From Flectonema sp. DT1601 (lineage: Eukaryota > Euglenozoa > Diplonemea > Diplonemida > Diplonemidae): 64,000 nt of DNA. The notes beneath the pieces were generated by a model. It made no database searches. It was not told where the DNA came from and was given only the letters and a program-made list of their open reading frames with translations. The stretch spans positions 558,001-622,000 of the forward strand of contig OZ025830.1 of assembly GCA_964019425.1 (NCBI GenBank), written 5' to 3'. This document shows, piece by piece, positions 1 through 9,184 of this stretch (positions within the stretch are counted from its first letter, which is position 1; each line of letters starts with the position of its first letter). Position numbers and translations under genes: made by a program.

Positions 1-2086
1 GCTGAACCCATGTCTTACCAGCCACCCTGCAAAGTAAGGCTGCATCAGGTTCTGCTGCTCCTCATTCAGACCCATCCCCTGCATTGCCCTTAACATCTTA
101 AGAGCATCAAAACTGAAGTTAGACACAATGCGGGTGTTCAGGGACTGCAGTGCACTGCTTACCAATTTTGATACCTTTGGATCACTTATTGCTTTCCATT
201 TCCGTGTCACATACTCCAGCTGTCCCAGCACATCCTGCAACCCTGCCGAGTCACGCTGGAGGTTATCAGTTGCATATGCAACTGGCTGCACCAATTTTGC
301 AGCAGTTTTCATCTTCTCGATGTCTGCTGCACAGCAAGGAAACAGGCGTTGTTTCCCCTTGCGTTTCAGCAGGAGATCTTCAAGTCTCACTGCCCGAACC
401 CAGCAGTCGTATACTGTGTTCCATCGGGTACTGCCTATGCGTTTAAGTTGCAGAGGGCTTCCCTTTCGACCCTTCTGCACCTCAAGGAACAACTCCTTCC
501 TTTTGGGGGTTGCCATCTCCTCTGTCAGATCCTTCACCTTATTGTATGCCGTTGAGAGGAGGGGGATACCATTGATGAGATCCTTCATTAACAGCTGCAA
601 TGAATGTGCTGCACATCTGATAGTGAGGAGCTTCTCCTTCCCTGCAGCCTGGAGCATCTGCTCTAGAGCATCTGCGTCAATGCCCTCCGGGTCTTCTTCT
701 CCTGCACTTTCACAAGATGCTGCACTGTCATTGTCAGTGTCTTCTTCAAGACTCTCCATCTCTGTGATGGTTTATTAAATCTTAGTTTGTAAAATGTTGG
801 GCAGCAGGTAATGTTTGCTTTTTTAGATACATACTAACTGGAAGTGCTGCTTCCTTCAGGGCATTCTGCATGCTCTTTGCATTGTCAGCACAGAAGGCAA
901 GTGGGACAACATTAGCTTCAAGTAGCTCAGTAGTGATGCTTCGAAGTACCTTCAAGGCATCTGCAGCAGAAAAGCTAGTAACTACTACACTTCTAAAAAA
1001 CAGGGCCATATGGCCATTGTGAATACTGAAGTTCAGCACTCGTCGCTTTCCAGGTAGTGTCGCCCCATCAAACATAATTGTAACATCATCGCCTTCAAAC
1101 CGCTTAAGCAACTTCTGACGGCAGGTATTCCCAAGCTTCTCAATGTGGGCAAGCAGACTCCTTCGCGTAACACCTGCAGGTGCAGACGTAATGCCAGTGA
1201 AAGTTGGATCTTCAACCACTTGCAGGGCTATCTTATTTTGGCAGAAGAACACAGCTATTTTGTCCATCATGCTCTGTTGGTGTGAGACATTGTACAAGCA
1301 CTTGATGTTTCTAAAGAAATTCAATGGTTTACATACCAAGTCTTTTAAAACACACAGATCAGTGGTGGAAGTGCCATGTGTTACCCCCAACTCCTTAGGC
1401 TTCCCGCTTCCTGGGAGGTTGTGATGACAACGCAAGTGTGCCCGCAGGTTACTTGTTCCAGCGTTTTTCTTCCCTGAGCCTCCATTCTTCATCCTAATCT
1501 CACCGCAAATGTTGCACTTGCCCCTATCCCCATTATCAACAAACCAACCACCCTCACCAAAGAGTGGTCGGTCAGCCTGTGTTGTCCCAACCTCCAATCC
1601 CCCCTCCTTAGCTTCCTGTGGAATTGGCGCAGCTGGTATCTTGGGAAGTACTTCAGGCATGCTCTCCTTCGGCTTACTATCAAGGATATTGCGAATCCTC
1701 TCCTCCTTTGCATTCCACACCTCAGTTGCATCTCTGCACTTCTGTTCTGCATCATCTACCTCTGCTTTTAGTCGCTTCACTTCATTTTCCATCTCCCCAT
1801 GTTCGGATTCAAGTAACCGCTTCTCGTTCTCAATCTCTAGAACCCTTGTTTCCAACTCTGTAACTTTCTCTGAGCTGCCTGTCTGCAACACATTTGCTAG
1901 AGTTGCGTGTGTAATTTGTGCTACCTGCAGTTGAATCCCTTCCGCTAGGGAAGAATGTTGTTTCTTTAGGGCACTGCACTCATCTTGCAAGCTAAGCAAT
2001 TCCTTCTCAGCAGCAGTGTTTGACTCCTGCAGTTTCTGCGTTACTGCTTCATGCTCTTCCTGCAGCAGCAACTGCTCTTCATGCAT
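1..2086 (-). CDS. hAT-type transposase with BED zinc finger, spliced, partial
   Basis: DNA transposase, seen as complement(join(<1..761,835..2086)). The first exon opens with about 150 residues of coiled coil. A BED-type finger follows (C-x2-C near GKCNICGE, then the His pair in HLRCHH). Next comes a DUF659-like catalytic core with candidate acidic residues in VTIMFDGAT and FCADNAKSM. The second exon continues with two hAT-like stretches, CAAHSLQLLMKDL and GSTRWNTVYDCW, and is open to the left edge, so the last catalytic Glu and the left end lie outside. The 73-bp intron (834 down to 762) has a GTATGT donor and CACAG acceptor; splicing joins the frames exactly (phase 1) and skips a stop at 782-784. 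No break other than the intron was seen, so the gene may be intact or recently active. Terminal inverted repeats were not found. Confidence 0.85.
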
Positions 2087-2185
2087 TGCACCCTGAATTT
2101 CGATAAAGTGGGAAGTAACGGACTGGGAGCTTTTGGCTCCTACCCTATTCCCGATGTAAACTTTCTTTTTATTTTTTTTTTTTTT

Positions 2186-2464
2186 TTAACAGGCCAAATC
2201 AGCATCAGAGGGTGGAAATCGAAGGATAGTGGCAGGATCTTGGCGATACATGATACCAACATGCCTGTTATCACCTGATCCTCGGGCTACTTGCACATAG
2301 CCTCTCCATTCCACTATCTTCTTCGCTGCCTCTTTCTTGAATCGCAGAACGATTCGATCATCGACTTGCAAGTCACATGCAAGTTGCTGCAGCTCAGCAG
2401 CCTCAAGTGGAGTTTCAAGAGCATTCATTGTAGGAGAGATGGATCTGAAAGGAGAAAAAAACAC
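2186..2464 (-). CDS. probable 5' exon of the hAT transposase gene
   Basis: Open frame of 92 residues immediately 5' of the transposase on the same strand, with an internal Met at MNALETPLEAAELQQ. It looks like real protein (mixed charged and hydrophobic, KKEAAKKIVEWRGYVQVARG) and stops in an A run at about 2186. A join to the downstream exon is plausible: a GTTAAA donor follows the last sense codons, and several AGs lie before the Met at 2086. I could not fix the acceptor. It may instead be a separate small gene of the element. Confidence 0.4.
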   Translation of the reverse strand: MFFSPFRSISPTMNALETPLEAAELQQLACDLQVDDRIVLRFKKEAAKKIVEWRGYVQVARGSGDNRHVGIMYRQDPATILRFPPSDADLAC

Positions 2465-3026
2465 ATTGCAACAGGTTAAGTTACTGTAGTTTGATAGGGA
2501 ACTTTGTAAGACATTTTTTAAGAACCTGGGGGGTTAACTGTTTGATTTTGTACGTAAAATACAAATGTTTTGTATCATAAAAAACATAACGATAATTTAA
2601 CATTAGTTCTGAGATACAGTGACTAGGTGTGATGCTTAACTGGGGGGGGTAAATTAAGGAGGGGAAATTTGGATTTATGCAGTTTTGACACCTCTTACCT
2701 TATATCCTTGCTCTGTTCACAGATTTAGCTGCTAATATACCAAAAGACCCCAAAAAAACCTAAACAAGACTGGTTACTAGCTTTTTTAATTAAAAAAAAA
2801 TTTTTTACTCCCCTTCAAGTAATTTTTTTTTTTTTTTTTTACATTCTGAGAGAATAAATTTTTTTTCAAAAAATTCAAAAAAAATGCTTTCAAGCTCCAC
2901 AGTGCCAGTTTCTCAATTTTCCACTGCTTTATTTTCAACAACTTTCCATTTTTTTTCTAAAAAAATTCCAAAAAAATACCAAAAATGTCCAAAAATAAGG
3001 TATTTTTTGTTTGAAAATTTTTTTTC
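2465..3026. other. AT-rich spacer, no gene seen
   Basis: Strongly AT-rich with many A and T runs of 6 to 20. No coding pattern, RNA gene or clear transposon terminus was seen. The right end of the hAT element should lie here, but no inverted repeat could be paired because the other end is outside the window. Confidence 0.6.
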
Positions 3027-3115
3027 AAAAAAGCTAAAAAAAAGCTAAAAAAAGCTAAAAAAAGCTAAATAGCTTTAGCTTAGCTCTAAAAAGCTTAGCT
3101 TTAGCTTTAGCTTTT
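3027..3115. repeat. AGCT-core tandem tract
   Basis: Five near copies of AAAAAGCT run into TTTAGCTTT-type units. The first half is therefore close to the reverse complement of the second, and the tract can fold back on itself. It sits at the junction between the AT-rich spacer and the region that precedes the LINE. Confidence 0.7.
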
Positions 3116-4337
3116 TGCACAAGTATGGATGCAAGGGCAACACCACATCATGTGGCCTTATTATGTGAACACTGGTGCGTGGAATTCTTAAGAGACAAGT
3201 ACATCGATCCTATGATAAACGAAGAAGGAGAAGAACCATGTTCTCTAGAAGACTGTTACTTACCGAATAACCAACGAAGGATGTTAAACTTTGTCACTGC
3301 CTTGGACGAACTAGCAGTACTAACAGGAAGGTAATCTTATAATCGACAAATGTCAAGACCAAGACCGCAGCCTACAAGACTAGGAAGTACCGATGGCAAT
3401 TTAGCAACACATCCGAAGACGTCCAAGTGGACAATTTACTCTGTAGTATTAGTTTTAAGTTATCAAAACAAAGAAAGGAGATACGAAGCCTACGGGATCC
3501 CCACCCCCAACCCCCAAAACAAAGAAAGTAAGAAAGAAAGAAAGAAAAAGAACAACCGCGCCTAACAGCGCAATCAGCATCACAGACTCACGGGTCGTGG
3601 TGCACACAAAAAAAAAAAAATCCCTTCTTTTTTTTCTTTCTGTACCTTATTGATTTCTGGTTGTTAAGAAGTGCGGCTCCTGTGCCATTAGAAAAGTGTT
3701 CTATCTGATCTCCGATCTACGGAAAAAACTTCGTAGAAAGCAGAAAGACGATAGAACCGCCAAAACCAGACCCAGTCTTATTTATTCAAGATTGGAGTAA
3801 ATCAACTGAGAGTGAGTTTTCATCAAAGGTGAATGAAGTGCTAAAGAAACTGGAGGTTAAAAGCACTCCTTTCGGTTTCAAGAAGTGAGATCTCCACACC
3901 TCAATTGCAATCTGTGTACCAGTCAACAAAGTCACGGATGTACTACCAACAACAGCGATTTCTCTTGTGACAAGAGAGACCTGTTCATTCGGAATCCTTC
4001 GTGGTCGAATGGACAAGACATCTGGGACACAGTTCAATTCAAAAAGGAACTGGGATTCAAAGCTGTACTGCAGTTATTTCCATGTTAAAAGGTTCGTTCT
4101 ATGTCACGCGCTTCCGCGACTGTCTGGGACTCAAGGTACAACCCGGCTTCAATAAGAAAATAAGAGAAGTTCTGGAATCCTCCATCAAACCAAGGCTACC
4201 AGCAGGTTAGTGATCACCTACAGATTGCTTACAACTGGCCCCACACAATTGTAGCCACCTTCCCTAAGGGTGCAAACAAAACATTGACATAATGGATTGC
4301 CATCTCTGAAGCAATACCACGAACAGACTTCGTCGAT
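3116..4337 (+). other. region 5' of the LINE, possible decayed ORF1
   Basis: Only short open frames (3125-3334, 3885-4210), none with a recognisable domain. Base composition is less AT-rich than the preceding spacer and similar to the LINE that follows, so this may be its 5' part with a decayed ORF1. A GA-rich patch lies near 3520-3550. A stretch near 3587-3620 loosely resembles the 3' part of repeat R2, too weakly to call. Confidence 0.3.
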
Positions 4338-5429
4338 ATGGGGAAGGATGCGCACCTTGTGATCAACAAGGAGACCAAGAAGGAGAAACCAACAAAGCTG
4401 GGACCAACTTTCAACCCCGGGAGATATGAAACGACAGAGCTGAAACGACACAACAACCTCAACAGAAACCACAGCAGACATCTCAACAAGAGCAACAGCC
4501 GATGGAACAAGATAACTGAATTGAAGACGGTTTCAACCACTGAGAAGGAAACGAAACGAAAACTTTTTCTACTAGCAGGAGATATTGAACAGAACTCTGG
4601 ACCTGATCCATGTAGCATGCTGACAGTTATTAGTTGGAACTGCCGCTCAATTGGAAATAAAGGATCTTATATTCAGAGAATCCTGTCCGCATTTGCTCCT
4701 GATGTCCTCTGCTTGCAAGAAACTTGGGCCAAAGGCGTTATCACTCATCCCGGTTACTACACTCATCGACTTGACAGAGAATCACATGGGGGTGGGGTTA
4801 TTACAATAGTCAAGAAATGTCTGACGCAGACTCGTGTGGCAGTTCAAATTCAATCCAACAAGGATAATGCTGAAGTTATTGGTGTTAAAATTGGCAGTTC
4901 AATTGATATAATAAACGTTTATATTCCACCTAACGCGATGGTGCTGTCCGGAATGAAATTCAAATCAAAAACTGTAGTTGTTGGAGACTTCAATGCGCAC
5001 TATCAGACTTGGCCATCAAAAACAACGAAGGCCGGTGTTAAATTACTTGCATTGGCAGATCATAAAGACTTGTTGATAACCAATAGACCTGGATCTATTA
5101 CTAGACCTACTCCTGAAGGTGGCACTGTTATATTCTTTGGGACTCAATGGTACTCGAGCAGATTGATGAAGACAAGAAACATTCGTCTGACCATCGACCC
5201 TTACTTGCAACTTTCGACACGATGGGTCGAATGTCCCACACTTCAACAGAAGCTAACAAAATATTGGTGTGGGATTTCAAATCAACCAAGTGGGATGCCT
5301 TCAGAGTCGAACTCGATAGAAGACTTACAAAGGCCAACTTTACAGAAAATGCTGACAGACAATCACGTTATGGAACAACATACTGCACGAAGTAGCGGAG
5401 AGCCACATACGCAGGCGGGTCCTTATTAA
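4338..5429 (+). pseudogene. LINE endonuclease domain, frameshifted
   Basis: The N-terminal 75 residues are basic and low in complexity. A 2A-like motif follows, then the endonuclease: VISWNCRSIGN (start of the fold), DVLCLQETWAK (catalytic Glu), VVGDFNAHYQTW (GDFN motif). The last conserved block, SDHRPLLATFD, is in another frame from about 5147, so the frame is lost near 5130-5150. Beyond that point the first frame codes nothing recognisable. The order and spacing fit the AP endonuclease of LINEs. Confidence 0.85.
4563..4604 (+). other. 2A-like motif before the LINE endonuclease
   Basis: Reads LFLLAGDIEQNSGP. The 2A consensus ends D-(V/I)-E-x-N-P-G-P; here Ser replaces the first Pro of NPGP, which in known 2A peptides reduces or abolishes ribosome skipping. 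This may be decay within the dead copy. Confidence 0.7.
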
Positions 5430-5559
5430 AGGGAAACGCAGGCGGAAGTGGAAGACATCGACGACCGAATCAACGAAGTCAAAAGGCAACCATCTGAAGG
5501 AACAGCTTGGGAAGGGAGACAACTTCACCTTTGCTTTCCGAAAGATAAGAGAACTACAG

Positions 5560-7173
5560 CAAGACGCAGGTAGAGAAATACAAGTCAAAGACATCCCTGA
5601 TGCAGATCTACCTGCCGCGTTTTTGAACCTATTCGTAAGCGAGGTTCCTGTGGAGAAACTGATAGCTCCAGAAATGACTCAAAGTGATGCCGACATGGAC
5701 ATAACATGTGAGTTCACAATTAGTGAGATAGAAGATGCTATCAGAAAATTAAAAGTGCGGAAAGCTGCTGGGTCTGATGACATCCACAATGAAATGCTGA
5801 AGAACCTGTCTCGTACGCATAGAACACCTTCTGCAAGTTATAAACGTGTCTTGGAAATCGTCCGATGTTCCCCAACTATGGAAACAAGGACTAATCAAAC
5901 CGATGTTCAAACCTGGTAAACCGAAAGACGAACTAAAGAGTTACAGACCCATAACACTGACCTCTGTGGTGGGAAAGCTGGCCGAAAGGATGATTTACGA
6001 CAGACTGATGCACTGGCTGACAGTCAATGCCGCCCTGAGTTCAATTCAAGCAGGATTTAGGAAAGGAAGGAACACATGCGAACAGATTACGATACTGACG
6101 GATGCAATCATAAGAAACCAACTAGTGAAAGGCAAACGTTCAGTGTTCCTGTCATTCGATTTCACAGCGACAGAATCAATCGCTCCCTGCTGATTAAAAA
6201 ACTTCAGAAGATGAAAATTCCAAACGTGTTCGTTAGCTGGATTACTAACTTCCACACTGAGAGGTTTGTTCTGGTGGAATCGAACGGCAAAAGCAGTCGA
6301 GACCGGGCGCAGGCAAAAGGGGTACCGCAAGGATCAATTCTGGGACCTCTGTTATATCTAATATATGTTGACGACCTGTGCAAACTACTTTCAGAAGAAA
6401 CTAAGACGACAACATCAGCACTCTACGCAGACGATACCGCTTGTGTAGTTTCAGGCTCAACCAAGGACGAAGCTCTTTTAAATGCACAGCATGTCCTAGA
6501 CATCGTTGATCTCTGGTGCGCGGAAAACGAGATGGCGCTCTCAAAAACGTGTGCCATGACTATGGAAATCAAAACGAAGAAGAAACTCGACTCCAGCGAC
6601 AGCACCAGGGAACTCACGTTCACCAGATCTGTCAAAGAACTACTTCCAATCGTTGACTTCGTCAAATACTTGGGAATCCACATCGACAATGATTTGCGAT
6701 TCAGAAAACAAATCGAGAAGATTCATGCGGAGTTAAAGAAAGGGATATCCTTAATCAGATGTCTCCATCCCTATGACCTTGATTACAAGACACTCCACCT
6801 CGTATGCAATGCATACGTCACATCGAGGATTTCGTATGCACTCGAGAGCTTTGGTTTCCGAATCTCTCAATCTGATATCGACGACATCGACAAGCAACTG
6901 AAGAAAATAGCGAGGTTGATCACTGGATGTAGTCAATGCACTCCGACCAGCATCTTAATGTGTGAAGCTGATATGATGCTCTTCAAACAACTGAAGGACA
7001 AGCAGATACGGAACGCATACTTCCGTTATAAATGGGTTCAATGCAATGGGTTCCAAGTACTTCCTTCCTATCCACTGGGTGCAGCTACTGGCAGTTCTTC
7101 GTTCAAGCAGCTGACAAAACGCTTTTCTGTGACGCAAGTGTCCAACCAGATTCGAACCCTGGACCAAGTCTAA
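5560..7173 (+). pseudogene. LINE reverse transcriptase domain, frameshifted
   Basis: Conserved RT blocks are spread over at least three frames. 5623 onward gives KVRKAAGSDDIHNEMLKNL; 5846 onward gives KPGKPKDELKSYRPITL, IQAGFRKGRNTCEQI and FLSFDFT; 6076-7173 gives NRSLLIKKL, QAKGVPQGSILGPLLYLIY and the catalytic box YADDTACVV. The first catalytic Asp region (FLSFDFTATES) is damaged: the usual FDxVDHxLL continuation is in another frame. The 6076-7173 frame is the longest uninterrupted stretch. Confidence 0.88.
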
Positions 7174-7404
7174 AATTAAATTTACAAACACCTGCGGCTT
7201 TAAGATTTCTTCGACAGAGTCTCTCTCTACATTCTGGAGAATTTAAGGAAAAGCGACCTCAACATTCAAATGCAATTCATACCGTCTCATATTGGGATCG
7301 TACCTCACGACGAAGTAGATGTAGACACCTGAAACCGATCACTTGTCGCATGACTGCATCTACGCACAAATCGCGGATCAAAGGTGACATGAAGAAGGAC
7401 CTTC

Positions 7405-7647
7405 TTGAACTTGTCAGGAAGAGGCTTTCCTCAGTACCTAAAATGCACTGGGGGGAAAATAGCGAAGCATCCTTCTGGGATGCCCAGACATGACGAAGAA
7501 AGAATTGTCACTTTCAGATCCGTTTTTCACCCGCTGTTAAGCGATTGGCGCAAGCAAATCAAATGTCCTTTCTGCAATGAAAGCCCTTCAACGCAAATAC
7601 ACTTGCTAACGACCTGCCGTGTTCCGGCGCTCGACACAGCGAGGTAA
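7405..7647 (+). pseudogene. LINE C-terminal zinc knuckle
   Basis: The frame holds CPFCNESPSTQIHLLTTC, the C-x2-C-x8-H-x4-C pattern found after the RT in many LINEs, and ends at 7647. It is separated from the RT frame (ending 7173) by a damaged linker. Confidence 0.7.
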
Positions 7648-8225
7648 TACTATCTTGGATTCTCACCGTTAACTGGGAAATGGGACCGCAGCAGCGACCT
7701 TATCCTTCTTTATGGAGGCTTACCAAATATACGTACATTGTTCACGTCTCAATGGCTCCCTTCAGTAGCATTATTAATTGGATGGATGGAAAAGGTTACC
7801 AACCTAAAGTATGGAAACGTCACTTTGTTTTATTTTAAATAGTGTTTTATTTTAATAGTTTTAATCATCTCCTGGAACCAGTCTGCTTGCATCCTTACTT
7901 TGGAGCACACAAGCTGCATCCTTCTGATCTCCTTTTTACTCCTCATGAATATACTCTTGAGGGTAGGTCTTCGGACTAAAGCGGTCTTTGACCGCCGCTC
8001 TGGACAGCCCGTCTCTTTGTTTCCCCAACGATGGTAGGAATGGTATGACTACTTCATATCCGATGCCGCTCTTCTGCGGAGCCTACCATGTTTCCCGTGT
8101 TTCTTGTCAGAATTTAACTAAAAAAACTAAAAGAAAAGTGAAAAAAGAGGCAAACAATGAACAAAGATGGCGGTTGCACCCAGGAGTGTAACCAGAAGAA
8201 GAATAAAACGCAAAAACCGTCATTG
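7648..8225 (+). other. probable LINE 3' tail and tRNA upstream flank
   Basis: No gene. A perfect hairpin, GCGGTC-TTT-GACCGC, lies at 7981-7995 and could belong to the LINE 3' UTR. The stretch nearest the tRNA is purine-rich. Confidence 0.4.
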
Positions 8226-8296
8226 GGGGATTAGCTCAGTGGTAGAGCGCCCGTTCTGCATACGGGAGGTCGAGGGTTCGAACCCCTCATTCTCCA
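8226..8296 (+). tRNA. tRNA-Ala (anticodon UGC)
   Basis: Folds as a standard cloverleaf. The anticodon stem CCCGT/ACGGG encloses loop TCTGCAT (anticodon TGC). The T arm is GAGGG-TTCGAAC-CCCTC, the D arm contains GCTCAGTGGTAGAGC, and the discriminator is A. The acceptor stem has one T-T mismatch and one G-T pair. A T5 run at 8299 serves as Pol III terminator. Both internal promoter boxes look normal and there is no intron. Confidence 0.93.
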
Positions 8297-8371
8297 TTCT
8301 TTTTGCACCCTGCTAACCGTCGCAGGGTGTTGGCAGGGTGTCAACAGCATACATCTCTTTCGCAAACCTGG

Positions 8372-8694
8372 TTGGTGAGTGCGTGATGTCTTCCTAATCA
8401 CTGCGTGATAGCTTCCTTCAGCCTGATTTCGGTCGAAACTTTAAAATCTTTCGCCATCACTATGATGGTGATGCAGTCTCCTTCATTCGTTCTGCCCATC
8501 TAGTCTTATTGAGGTAGTAACAACACAAGGTATTTCTCGTGGCCAAGTCCATTAGTTTGGCAACTGCCGCATCCTGAAAAATTCTTGTGCACAAGGCATT
8601 CTTAAGAACTGAGCTAGAAGAAAAGGGACTTACATTCAATTTTTAAGGTTTATGCAGCGGAATAGCAGAAATATTTTTCGGTAACTGGAAAATA
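8372..8694 (+). repeat. repeat R1, copy 1 (intergenic)
   Basis: About 320 bp that recurs almost unchanged in intron 2 of both kinesin copies (15261-15571 and 20933-21254). Contains the perfect palindromes CTTGTGCACAAG and TTCTTAAGAA and a CATCAC/GTGATG stem. No coding frame and no clear A or B box, so not an obvious tRNA-derived SINE. It lies 75 bp downstream of tRNA-Ala and about 490 bp upstream of the next gene; a 5'-UTR intron location is possible. Confidence 0.85.
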
Positions 8695-9184
8695 CCGCCA
8701 AAAAACATAACACGTAGTCGGACGCATTAACCTTAGTCATTCTATATAATTGCAAAATGCAATGTGGATAACGGGTCCATTTTTGAACGCAGTCGTTACA
8801 GTTATTGACATTGCTGTTAATGGTTAACTCGATTAAGTGAGTTCACGTTTGCTAACGCACATCAGTATTCATAATGTGAAGTGGAACACGGGGCCCCCAC
8901 CTTCTTAACTTGTGTTGCAAGTGTAGTAACGGATAGCTGGGAAAGTTTTGTATGACATCCTTTGAGTACTATTATTATCTACAGGCTACAATACATACAT
9001 GTCGGAGGATGTTGGACGTATATCTACGGAAGATAACTATAAGGATAGCTTCCAGCATTCATTTTTCGTTTACAATAACTTGTTGGGTATGGAATATAAG
9101 TCGTAGGTCAACGTGTTATTATTTTATGTGATTGTATGATTAACAACTTAACTTACTCAGCGTTAGAAATGAAAACACGATGAA
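8695..9184. other. spacer, no gene seen
   Basis: Moderately AT-rich with no RNA gene or repeat recognised. A CTTACTCAG at 9152-9160, 25 bases before the next ATG, is a possible splice acceptor. Confidence 0.5.

Larger units (their letters stand above)
4338..7647 (+). mobile_element. broken non-LTR retrotransposon (LINE)
   Basis: Carries in order an AP-type endonuclease, a reverse transcriptase and a C-terminal CCHC-like knuckle, the order used by APE-type LINEs. The coding frame is interrupted at least five times between these parts, so the copy is dead. A 2A-like motif precedes the endonuclease, as in trypanosome ingi/L1Tc and some CR1-like elements. No clade can be fixed by eye. The 5' boundary is unknown, and the 3' boundary lies somewhere between 7647 and the tRNA-Ala gene at 8226. 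Confidence 0.85.

Noticed and set aside
128-778. Open + frame of 216 codons at the left end
   Set aside because: It is the opposite strand of the hAT transposase second exon, whose minus-strand frame carries conserved hAT motifs.
8510-8525. TGAGGTAGTA inside repeat R1, identical to the 5' end of animal let-7
   Set aside because: The match ends after ten bases, there is no suitable precursor hairpin, and let-7 is an animal microRNA.
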